DNA from: Antedon bifida
Lineage: Eukaryota > Echinodermata > Crinoidea > Comatulida > Antedonidae
Reading direction: 5' to 3'
DNA length: 64,000 nt
Assembly (NCBI GenBank): GCA_963402885.1
Contig: OY727094.1
Location: forward strand, 19,594,501-19,658,500
Below are positions 13,601-25,600 of this stretch, in pieces. Within the stretch, counting starts at the first letter, position 1. Each line of letters starts with the position of its first letter. The notes beneath the pieces were generated by a model. The model was not told the origin of the DNA, did no database searches, and saw nothing but the letters and a program-made list of their open reading frames with translations. The position numbers and the translations under genes were made by a program.

Positions 13601-16600
13601 GAATTTTAATTTTTAATTATAATCATAAATATTATTTTAATTGATTTTCGAACCGCTAAAAATTAGAATTAAGCCCGTGCTTATTATGCGTTCGATTCCA
13701 TTTATTCCTAACGTACTTGCTTTATATAGTAGCTTGATAAATACTCCACTTATTAAATACTTTAATAAATCGGTAAAATTGACGTTTCGAAGCAAATATT
13801 CCATGAGAAGAGACATTCTTCGCCATGCCTCGTGTGCAGGAAAGACTAGTTCCGAAAATGGAACAGTCCACTGCGGGGGTATCCAATCATAATTTAACGC
13901 GCTAATACATGCATACCATGCAAATTGCCTGGGCGACGGTAATTTAGTAATAAGCTGAGAACTGAACCCCCCTGCAAGGAAAATGGTAAATACTTTTATT
14001 TTCGATAGGGATTATTTTTTTAAGTGGTTGGTCTTGTTGGCCTCTTCGCACGACGACCACGCAAAGACAAATAAAACAATGTAGTTTATCAAACAGAAAT
14101 ATAAATTAGCTTCAATTCAATACTAAATTCCCCAGATTTTGATAATGAGAAAGACTCAAAAATTAAATTTTTATCGGAAAAATTGACATTTGAGGCGGAT
14201 GTACATAATAATAATAACCGATTTACATATCAAAATAAAGAGTATTTAAAGCTATAACATGCAACAAAAATTACTCCACCACCTATTATGGTCGCCGAGC
14301 GATCGTGTTTTGAAAATGGGTAGGTGTTTTCCGAAGTTATTTTTAGCGCGCCGATTTCGGCTCGCCGGCTTTTGTACCTCCTTTTTAACTCGCGTTTTCT
14401 ATTAAAATATTTAATAAACATAGATTAAAAATATATATAAATAAACTCTTAAACAAGATCTTTCTAGACATATACATTTTATTCATATGGCTACATAAGA
14501 AATAGTATATTTTTAACTTCAAAGACATGTCACTTTTTGAAATTTCACGAACGTGTTAAAATCGCCTTAACGAAAATCCGCTTCATTGGGATACCTAATG
14601 TTAGAGATTACTTTAACTATTGAGGTTTCAACATTCTCCCCATTTCCAACAAGTTTCTCTCCTTTGAATTCTGACTTATCCATGACGTCATCATTTAAGG
14701 CCTCAAACTTCGGTGTCATCTTCCTTTACAAATAAATGAAAAAAAAAATATATATATATATATATTGCACTGATGAAGGGCTAGTGTTGCCCGAAAGCTC
14801 TGCTAATTTTTCTGGCTGTTTTACTTTATCGTTTTGATTTAGATTTTCGCTTTTTTTTTGTATCTCTATTGAGATCCAGCCACTGATACCCACAGCATTG
14901 TCATTTTTTCAGTTATTTGCCTTTGGATTTATATTATATATATATATAATACAAATTGGACCCATTATTTGCAAAAATTATTTCTTTCTGTAGAAAGTTT
15001 ACTAATGAGGATTCACAGAGTATCTCTTACTTTTCTTTATAGTCCGTTAAGACCGCATTTGCTGCTTCAATTGATGCAGCAACATCAGCTATTGTGGAAC
15101 TGGATTGTTGGGCTGTGAATGATACCTTTGATAACAGTTGTACAATATCCAACATTACATGGGCAAAGAGCACTATGTCTTTCCTGCATAGTTGCCGCCG
15201 GAAGTTTTTAGCTTTCGCTTGTGCGTCTCCTGACACTCCTCGCTGCACTGGCAACTGTGAAAATAATATTTTTTAATACAGTAATTTATGTTTCAATGTA
15301 AATTAAATGCGCATATATAAATTTGTTATTTTAATCAAATTATTTACCTGATTAAGGTGCGACTGCAATGGTTCATATCCATCAATCAGCTGTTTCAGGG
15401 CTCTCTGGATATGTGGCAACCACCTTGTTCCTCCTATGCGAGTTGGAATAAAGGCTCTCTGATTAAAAGCTTCGCCAGCAACCTTCAACCCGCTTCTGTT
15501 TTTTTAACTGTTTCGATAAAACCGATACAAATTAAGCAGGAGAGTATTCAATGTTGAATATATAATGTAGGCCACTATGTAATTTCGTGTCATTTTTTTG
15601 TTAAAAGCAAAATTCCAGCTGATTTAGTGTCTTTAGGATGTAAAGTAATGAAAAAAATATGTTGCCATTTTTTTAAAAAAGCTTAAGGGTGTTAAATCCA
15701 AGATGGCCGCCAATACGTAAAATATCTAATAAATGTACCATATTGGACAAAGTAACACCCTTTATGAATAATATTTTAAGTTCATATGGGTTCTCTGCTA
15801 TATAAGAATTATTATAAACCTATATTCATTAATATTCTGACATTTTGAATTTCAAAATGGCTGCCATTTTTAAAAAATGGATTAAATTTCTTATTAAAAC
15901 ATGTGCAAGTTATGACGTTGATTGAAATCACATAAAATGATAGGCCTATGACAACAACATTGGTGATTAACACAAAATTGCGACCATTTTGAATTTCAAA
16001 ATGAAAAATGGGTTAAATTTCTTATTAAAACGTGTGTAAGTTAAATAAAATTAGATTGAAATACACAAAATGATATGCTTATGACTACAACATGGTCATT
16101 AACACAAAATGTTGACCATCAGGAGGTCTATAGTACTGACAGTACACTTCTTCATATTATAACATCTCATAAACTTCTTCAGTTAAATGACAACTAACTC
16201 TGCCAAAGTCCTTCAATGAAATATTCTAATCTTGAATGCGATACAGTAAGTTGACCCTCCTTCGTTTTCTACTACTGTATCCATCAAACTTCCACAGACT
16301 GATCTGCGATCCCAACAAGCTTGTTCAGAAACAAATTGGCAAAAGTACTGCAATACCTCATTTCACCGCCAAATTATCTCTATAGGAGTCCTCTTTTACT
16401 TTGATAAGTTTGTCACCTGTATTCACCGTCATATATATTTTTTGCCAATATTAATCTTTTTCTTAGGATCCCATATAGACAGTTTGCCTTCTACAAGACT
16501 TTTACTAATGCCTCAAACATTTTCTGTCCAATTTCATCATGCCATGGCCAACAAACACCTTATTGCGAATTGCAGCATTCTTCATTAATCGGGATATTAT

Positions 16601-19600
16601 CTCTCTTTAAATGTTGGCTTTCAAACTCATCAACTAGATTTGCCAGCTTTGATGAAATCATTAATTTGTGTTATTCCAATGATACCACGCTTAATGACCC
16701 TGATCAATTGATGTAAATCCAGCAAGTCCCACACATACATGTCCTCTCATAAACTCCAATATCTGTAATTTGAAATTGATACAGCGGAAGTAACCGGTCG
16801 TAGTTCAGGTGGTCATGAGCGAAGAAATATTTGATAAAAGCATGTGTACTTTCCATGTGTGCAGATATCGTTTTTCTTGTGTCTCGGACATATATAGGGA
16901 TATAGTTTAACCACATCATTTAGATTTCGTCGACTCTCTGTATTTAAGGTAATATCTTTATGATCAACCTCTTTCAAACAAAATGATACTTCACTTAGAA
17001 TCTCTTTCTCTGTCTGCATTTGTAAAAGCAAGTTGTAGAGAGAAAGCAGAATTAGTGTGCTTCTGTCCTTCCTTCGTTTTCTACTACTGTATCCATCAAA
17101 CCTCCACAGACTGATCTGCGATCCCATAAGCTTGTTCAGAAACAAATTGGCAAAAGTACTGCAATACCTCATTTCACCGCCAAATAATCTCTATAGGAGT
17201 CCTCTTTTACTTTGATAAGTTTGTCACCTGTATTCACCGTCATATATATTTTTTGCCAATATTCATCTTTTTCTTAGGAAAAATATATATATATAGACAT
17301 ATAGACAGTTTGCCTTCTACAAGACTTTTACTAATGCCTCAAACATTTTCTGTCCAATTTCATCATGCCATGGCCAACAAACACCTGTGTGCGAATTGCA
17401 GTATTCTTCATTAATCGGGATATCATCTCCAAGATGTTTTCCATCTAAGATATTTGTGTCACTGGTTGTATAGGTAATACAAGTTCAGTTTCAACAAAAG
17501 CACTGGCCTCAACACTATTTTCACAATGCTACATGTCCAAAAGCCATGTAGTTCACCGGGTCGACATAATAATTGCTTCTTGATGTCATCTCTGTCCACC
17601 TCTACTCATCTCGGGCAAAAGTCATCACCAGGCATTTTTGTCTTTCATTAGTACATGAGTTTTTATACCACAACCATGTGCACTCATCAAACCAGTGTAT
17701 AATGGTGGTCTATCTGTAGGGGTATATATCTAATGAAATCGGTTGAGATTGTAGAAGATGAGAAGTAGGAGTTAATGCTGCCTATGAGTAACCTTGTGAA
17801 TGAGCTGTATCTTTATTTCCTTCAAGCTTCTGCCAAAAGTTGACAGATTGAAAACTTACCAACCATACTGGTGACTATGGCCCTGAAGGTTCAGACATTG
17901 AATTACATTAGCAATAACGCATTTATTATTTAACATCATATTTATACAGGATTTCACAATAAGGTATAAATGCACTTGTTTTATATTGTGGTCCTGTCTC
18001 CTGTCAAGTTTCAGTTTCATGAAAAGAAATGAGATCTGTAATTTAGAATCTATATATAAATTATGGTTAATTCTGACATAGGCGAGCACAATGGAAACAC
18101 TTTGGAACAAATCTCTGCCTTGGATACCTACCTGAACTATCTCAGATGTACCGTGAAATGTAAATTTGATAACAGTTTTCACTATTACGATATTGTTCCA
18201 TATTTCTATCTTAGGAATATATTATAAAGAGTTCTAAAACAAAATTTATGATTTCATCGGTAGATTTTCAACTCAATTTCAATTGTACGCGGTCAAAGTA
18301 ATTTCCGGGTTCACGATGAGTTCACAGGTTCACCTTGCAACTACACAATTATACTATTTGTAATAGAATTCATCACACTGTTAACTACAATTTACCAAGC
18401 ATTTGATATTATTTTTTACCACTTTTCATATCTATTAGAGGATTTTATTTGATTATAAATGTTACGATATTATTAAAACTAAAAAATCCCTCGAATAAGC
18501 ATCTCCCTCAAATGAACTCTGCCTCCGCCCTATAAGGCGACATAAAATGTTATTAATCATCTAAGACACTGTGAAACAGAGTAGGTTTAGTTTTTCGAAT
18601 GTCAAGCATTTTCAATAATGGTAACCGACAGAAAACGTACGAAGAGAACGTCCTTCTAAAACCTTTTTACCCGAGTCATTACCGTTCCGAGAACCATCGT
18701 TTACACTCCTAGCCCATCCTCTAGTTAGACGTAATTGTTGTTGAATATTTGATATAAATTGGTAAGTTGTTCCATACTTTTGCAACTCCAACTTTGAACG
18801 ATTAGTTAATTTAAGAGTCATAGTGGGGTATTATATATCTGTTATAGAGAGAACATTGACAACTTTAGACAGCCTTATATTTAGACAATCCTGTGAGAAG
18901 TGACAATTTTAGAACATTGTGTACAAACAACAATTTATGCACACATATTTAAAAAAAATTATTTAAAGAATTTAATTTTTAGTGGCGGCCATTTTGAAAT
19001 CCAAGATGGCCGACAGATTATCGCTTTACATAGTTAAGATTGTATAATGGGTACAGTAATACCATCAAAACGGACTTTTCCACATTCATAATTTGTATTA
19101 TTGGTGATATTCTGATTTTTAATAGGGTTATTTGAATATTGGCGGCCATCTTGAATTTGGTCCTTTAAATGTCTTTTGAAAAAATGGCAACATATTTTTT
19201 TTCATTCTTTATATTATCAAGATATGAAATAAAGTAAAAGTTTGCTTTTAACAAAAAATATACACGACATTCATATAAACGACATACCAGCCTACACTAA
19301 TAATGGGACTTCCTTGACAGCATCTTTAAATGCCAATTCCAAGCGATTTGCAGTACTATGAACAACTACTTGAAGAGTTGAGAATTCATCTTTTAGGAGT
19401 TTAGACACTCCATTGTTCTTTCCTAACATCACAGAAGCTCCATCGCTCCCAAATCCAATGAGCTTCTTTTTCAATATTTCTAAGTCGATTTTGAGCTGTG
19501 ACTCAAGGCAGTCTAGGATGGCCGCTTTTATTGAAATTGCATTGCCGATTGTAACATTCTTGACACCAACTAAATCTGTATGTCTCTTGCCATCAACTGC

Positions 19601-22600
19601 ATATTGGATGTACACAATTTCTGCCTCAGTAATAGACGAATCTGTTCTACCGTCAGAAATTACAGAAATGTAATTTACTCTCTCCAAAACTTCATAAAGT
19701 TTGCGTCTTTCAACCTATAAATAAAACTAGATTTGAACTCGTCACTACGGACGAGTTAGGTTATCCGCAGTGCAAAGGCCACGTGCACGTCATACGTTAG
19801 AATATTGCGCACAGAAAAACGATTATGCCATTGAAACAATTTAGTGTGCTCTCTATTTTGTGTCACATCTAAGTATATACGGTATACACTATATACTGTA
19901 TACGTACTACATACAGTGTAGAATAGGTGGAAATAAGTGACCAAAGTTATTGACGCTTTTGCACATGATGACGTCATAAACAATTTTAAAATGGTGAATC
20001 ATGCGAAAGATAATTGATTGACCTAGACAATATAAAAAAAATTGAGGGAAATGGAATACGGATAAGTAGAGATGCGCTCTATTAAATTTGACGAGCTATG
20101 ACGAAAGAGAAAAAAATCCTATATTTTATATTCGGGTGGCCATACGATGACGTCACAATGTCCAGTTAGCCATATCAATGCATGATTCAAGAAATACAAC
20201 TCATCTACTTCCAGAATATGTAATTTAAAAAAAGTTCACCATGTAGTTTATAATTTATGACTGTTTAAAAAAAGGTCTAATTTTGACGAATTTTTGAAGT
20301 TTTTCATCAAAAACGCGCGCAAATTATCCAATTCTACGTGCTCGTATGACGTGATTTTAAGTCGAAATTGATTGAAAATTGATAAATTTACTAGGAAAGG
20401 CTGAAAAAACAAAAATCAAGCAAAAAAAGGATGTTTTTGCGCACATGCGCGTAAAAAAATTGCGCACGCGTGGGAATTTTTGAAATACTCAAAATAACAT
20501 GAAATGCATAGAAAGTTGATTAGAAATTGATTTTTCGCATTTCGAAATTTTAAACGCGCATACGCGCGTAACTTTTTGTGAAACATGGCATTTTTAATCC
20601 ATAGAAAGTTTGCGCATGGTATGACTTAAATTTTCACAAAGTTTCAATACAAAATGACTTTTGGTTTTTAATCTACGATCAATCATTGAAATTCATAAAA
20701 TCGCGCGTAACTTGCGCTGCGCGACTCGAAATTCATAAAACAAAGTTTCTTGCACATTTACAGCTACAGGTCAATCTTATGACAAAGTTATACAATCTTA
20801 TGTTGACAAGGATGAGAGATATGCGTGCAACAAAATTCCGGGAAAGAAAGAAGAACAAAGAAGATGAAAAAAAAAAAAGATCCTGACAATAACAAGGGGT
20901 TATCCGCCAAGTGCGGATAACCAATGATAAAAATATTTACCCAATTGTAGTAATAATACCATGTAGCAAACATGGATAAAAATGAATTGTCTAGGGGCTA
21001 TGGACTACTGAATTAAACTATAATTAATATAAATTAATGTATACTAACCTCAGCAATAAAATAAATAAAGTGCTGTGCTGACTTGTCCGTCCGGTATGAG
21101 GGTCCAACTGAAAGTCCCTTCGCTTCATCTAACTTACACATCCAAACAAAATCAGTGAAAGGTCTACAGTGTTTACCAATTGCATGCACGTTTCTGAAAA
21201 GTATGGTAAGTTTTTTCAAAACAGACTCATTCATACTTTTCAACATTGTAGCAGCTTTGCTTGATCCTGGTTTTAAGAGCGTTGCTTTGTGTCTGTCGGT
21301 TGCTGTTATGTGGGCATGTGACTTATTATGTGATTTTAACGAATCTACCCTAAAATTATCAGTTCCTTTCAAAAGTAAATTACTTCGATCACCAGCGTTA
21401 GCAAATTCACGGCACCACTTACAAAACAATTCATCGTCATTCTTGTCATAGGCTAGCCACTCAAAATCTCTTTCCCACTCCGACCTGTATGTTCTTCTTC
21501 TCTTTGAATTATCATAATTTTGGTCATATTTCCGTTTTGACTCTTTTTGCTTTTCCTTTGGATCTTTCACATTTTCTAGAAACCGCCACATCGTAATAAT
21601 AAAACAAATCGTAAATTAAACACGCACACAAATTTTTTGCGGTTGTTGATATTTATCACCTCCTCTGAATGGTAAAAAGTATATAGCCGTTATGTTCCAG
21701 TCGTTTAAAACCAACTCCATACAATGTGTACTTCTTGTATGTTTGTTGTTGCTTCCTCTACAAATTGAGGGCGGGCTGTACTATTTACATTCTTTTTTTA
21801 CATTGAACAAAATACGGTCAAGACTCGAGCGAATGGCGTGGTGGTGTATGTCGGTAATAAGGAGAAAGGCGATCATCACGTCGTGATATTGTTGAGTGGA
21901 GCGGGTGACGTTTTTGGATTTCAAATGCAAAACTTAATAATTTATAATATTAACGACAACACACAATCTTTTTTGAGAGTTTATTCGTGTATTTTATTAC
22001 CATATGACATTTTATTATACTATTTCCTGTCGTAATAAACCTGCTAGGCTAGGCCTTATATTCAGGGTAGGCTAGGCCTAGACTGTGGTTAACTAGCCCG
22101 GAGCAGTTTTTACTAGCCATTGTACGCCGGGCTAGTACTAAATCGAGCCCTGCTGTAGTAGTACTACTACCACTGTCAACCACCTGCTCATCAACCCTGA
22201 TTTCCTCTTCCAGATATTCTCGTCTTTCTTGTTTCGGCCACTTTCTTTTTAAAAACTGCCTCGGAAAATTGGCCAAAGCATATATCAATCCTACTGTATA
22301 ATTCATTTTCTCTTTATACCAGGGAAAGTTCATAAAGAATTCCCCTCGTAAGAGGGGGAAATGTCACCTCCGGTGGACTTTGAAAAGTTTTCCTGTTGAT
22401 GCCAATGGCACTACATCTATCACCTTTTACAAACAGATAAGAAACTTTTACAGTACAGATAAAAACTACTGCAACTTTTGGCACGCGTAGGTAAAATAGT
22501 CTATGCATGGCGTAGCATTCGTAGTGCGTAGGCTACATGCAACATTTGTAGCCTACGCAGGCCTTGTCTTTTGAAAATCATAGGTGTGCTACAAATTGCA

Positions 22601-25600
22601 CTCCTCAATACATTCAGGGGTGCTGTAGGTGTGCTGTTTGTATTTTCGTGTGTAGAAGTTTACCAAATTAAGGCGTGTTGTAAAGCGCACTCCTCAAGGG
22701 CAGTTTATACATCTCTTTCGTGTAGGCTTTGTGTTTTGAAAAAGTCATCCAAGTACGAAATGACACAGTTTGATCCCTTGGAGACGCAGTGACTCTCGTC
22801 AACAAGGTAGTTGACTTGCTGACCAACAGCTTCGCAAGCAATTCCGAACAGTCCGCATTTCCTGGTAGAAAGAAAATACACAGGACAGGCTGATGAGGAT
22901 CGCACGGGTAATGCACTTGTTGTGCAAAATCAAAACTGTAGTGCATCCTACTGAGTCAAGTCATATGTATTTTCATCACCAAGAAATGACTTGGTTGTTA
23001 GGGACTGCTTGGCTTCTTCTACTAGGTCTCGGTAGTGTTGTCTTTCCTCATCAACATGCCGCAGATGGTCAATATATTGCTGCAACTGAAGCCGTTTCTC
23101 TTCTTCGGTTGCATTTGCCGATTGGTATACTTTGCTTCCAGCAGCCTGACAGATCCAGCATAAATCTGATTTTGGTTTTGTGATGAGGATATATGGGATG
23201 AACTGTTTCCATATTTTTAGGAAGGTTGTGCGTTTCGCAATCCGACAGCCTGTGTGATCTGTAAAACATTTAAAAAATACTTTTTATTTACCATTCCAAA
23301 TTTATAGAGCATTTTAAATTGAAAAATCATCACATTACGGTACCTGCAACTTCACGGCGCCTGTTTACCTCAGCTAACATCGCATCATATTTGCCATGGA
23401 CAGACTTCTTTGTCATGCTTGAGGGTAGAATCCGAACACGTGGATCATCTTCTCGTCTTCCTGCAACCCGTCCTGGTATCACCATGCCATCTGTGTCTCC
23501 TATTGATCGCAGAAATTGAACAATACGGTTCACATCACCTTCACTGAGAGCATTTTTGTTATTTTTCGGCCTCCACTTTTTTTCTTTGGTGGGCAAACAC
23601 CATTAGCTTTATAATGCTTAATGATCCCAGTGAGTTGCTTGTTAGATATACTGAAAATTAATAAAACTTTTATGATAATCAATCAATTTATGTGATTATT
23701 AATAAAAACATTGTTGATTATTAATTAAAAAAAACCCTCATAAACTCAACTTACCAATCCATGAAGATAAACCCTTGCTTACATAATTTAATATTATCTA
23801 TTTTGTAAGTAATACGGCTCTTCTTTCGATCTAATTGATTTTTTCTCTTGCTACAATCCGTCTTTGTTCCTCTGCACATATTGACGCTTATTCGACCAAT
23901 TACGAGCATTTTTCGTTCAATCGTATCCATCTCCATAATCTGTGCACGGTGATTTAGGATGAACTCGGTTGGAAATATTTTGATGCATGGATTTCCTCTA
24001 CATTTACAGTGCCGAAAGTTTTCAATTTTGTTAGCCTCATCTCTATTCAGTGGGCCTGACCAATCATCAAAAACTCTACATAATAATAGATAAAACAATA
24101 ATCTGTTAATATTGAGTAAAATAATTATTATTTGGTCAATTCTAATTTAGAAGAGATCTTAGGAGGCCTATCTATTTTGATAATAGGTTCCCATAATAGT
24201 ATTAATAGTAGCCTAGAAGCTAGGCCTAGGCCTACAGTACTTACTCTTTTCTTACAAGATCACCGTCATTATCAAGAAAATGTTCATCCTCATCTACATT
24301 GACGACTTCTTCGTTTTCAATAACTTTATCCTCGCCGTCAGAATCTTCGTCTATCTCCATCCAATAGTCTTCAGTATCCTCATCCTCTTCTTCACTTACC
24401 CCACTTTCTTCAGCCTCATCGTTGTCTCGATGAGTAAAAAAATCCTGAATGTAGTCGCTGAACAGGGCCGCATCGTCAGCATTAGCAACAAGAAGGCCAG
24501 CATTTAAAGCGTCAGCTATGTCTTTTTCCGATCGTTCATTATCAGAATTAGACATTTCTATTATTTATATCGAACTATTAATTTCAATGATGCAAAAGAA
24601 TTATAGTATAGTTCATTAAAATTTATTGTAAATTATAAGATTAAAGTAGGACAATAATGTAGCACACTGTAACCCTCGTGCGAACAGCTTACCAAGGGAG
24701 TAAACAATATGTCTACGCATGCATGATTAGTCTCTTTTGTTTGGCCGTATCTAAGGCCGAAGCCTTTATAAAAATGATTGTGATTGGACTATGATTGCAA
24801 ATATAAATGTTTATTCATGATATTCTGAAAGATGACGTTACAAGCTTTAAAACCGTACCAGTTGTGATGGGTTTTCCTATGTTGGAAAGGCAAGAACATT
24901 CGATTGAAAAATAGGATAGATTTTGGCCGTTTACGACTGAAATCGTCAGAATTCCACACAAAATCTTACAACATTGTATATAAAAATGTCAAAATTTACG
25001 TATTTTGGAACAAAATTAAGTTATAAAGGACAAGTAAACTATAATAGTTGAACATGTCGAATATGTAAAAAAAAATAAAATGTTATTTTAGGTCAAAATT
25101 GACTATTCCAACTTTCAAAGCTAATTATAGCAATATAGCTTTTGCGACACAATGCTCCTTTCGTGGTGACGCGACCCATATTGTATTGATATGATAATTA
25201 TCTACGCGACGATCGTAGGGTGGTTCGTAGGGTTAATAAACACCATTGTCATCGCCTTTAGAAACATGGACAATGCAAACAAACAATGTATTGTTTGCTA
25301 ATTAAAATCCTATCTAAAGATAGTAGATGTCAATTTTTGTAGCCGCCCTAGGCCTACGCATCGGTTACCCTAATTTGGACGGAAATCCGCCGACGAGACG
25401 ACATCGGGTCCGTGGACCTCAGCTCACGCAGAGAGAGAGTCAAGGCTATCTAGTCTAGTTTCTGCGGCCTACACTATAAATTATTTAATCCTACCTTGGG
25501 TTAGCGAATTATAAAAACAACGACACCTAGGCCAAGACACCAACAAAATATATGCAAAATAATATATTCCATATTAATTACTGTAAGGCTTGCCTTTTAA

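Larger units (their letters stand above)
11799..14723 (-). pseudogene. hAT transposase exon E, split by a TIR transposon
   Basis: Two coding parts, 14599-14723 and 11799-11906 (plus a 5-base duplicate at 11907-11911), flank the TIR element 11912-14598. The acceptor GTAAAG|G gives the base needed after exon D, and the frame reads KMTPKFEALNDDVMDKSEF up to VKVISN. Beyond the insertion it resumes as IQSTLKGRFSDMQDG and SFKFWPASIKDTK, with a donor at 11798. If the element and one copy of TAACA (minus strand) are set aside, both parts lie in one frame. The RF.D...WP pattern fits this hAT group. This insertion shows the transposase gene is no longer functional. Confidence 0.7.
15585..19272. mobile_element. 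long inverted-repeat element in the hAT intron
   Basis: About 15587-15720 and 19130-19270 are inverted copies (TTTTTGTTAAAAGCAAA near each end, AATATGTTGCCAT, AAGATGGCCGCCAAT). Weaker inverted similarity with GATGGCCG motifs extends to about 16100 and 18930. Ends and target duplication are not sharp. It contains a broken gene (about 16150-17720) and a family C repeat (18050-18735). Probably a DNA transposon with long terminal inverted repeats. Confidence 0.5.
2653..22152 (-). mobile_element. hAT-type transposon with 5-bp target duplication, inflated by nested insertions
   Basis: The left end CAGGGCCCGATTTA (2653-2666) and the complemented right end CAGGGCTCGATTTA (22139-22152) match at 13 of 14 positions; hAT ends typically begin CAGRG. 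The element is flanked by CTGTA on both sides (2648-2652, 22153-22157), a 5-bp target duplication as described for the hAT5-type subgroup rather than the usual 8 bp. Both ends carry several subterminal CTAGCCC/ACTAGCC copies, as hAT transposases use. All transposase exons lie inside, on the minus strand, in the correct order. At least five later insertions sit within it. Inserted in a flotillin-2 intron, antisense to it. Confidence 0.8.
22310..24555 (-). pseudogene. broken multi-exon gene of an uncharacterised, probably transposon-derived family
   Basis: Four exons read on the minus strand (24245-24555, 23755-24075, 23344-23650, 23258 to about 22745), with phases matching at each junction. 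Order of features: acidic N terminus; a Cys-rich segment (FRHCKCRGNPC); the block GRVAGRREDDPRVRILPSS; TFLKIWKQFIPYILI; DLCWICQAAG; a coiled stretch (EEEKRLQLQQYIDHLRHVD); HYSFDFAQQVHYPCDP; KCGLFGIACEAVGQQVNYL. I recall this order from a large family of unnamed invertebrate proteins (DUF7869-like) that probably have a nuclease/transposase-like fold; that assignment is from memory. Three frameshifts (near 23575, 22960, 22885) disable it, and the expected downstream HADNC-type block is not seen. A C-terminal trace (FPPLTRGILYE) lies near 22330-22370. Confidence 0.6.

Noticed and set aside
20733-20973. Hydrophobic minus frames around the 3' hairpin of the A element.
   Set aside because: They read the A-rich tail and hairpin in reverse; the same artefact appears at other A/B copies (29907, 38102).
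24280-24507. A hydrophobic + strand frame of 75 codons.
   Set aside because: It is the complement of the acidic exon 1 of the minus-strand pseudogene.
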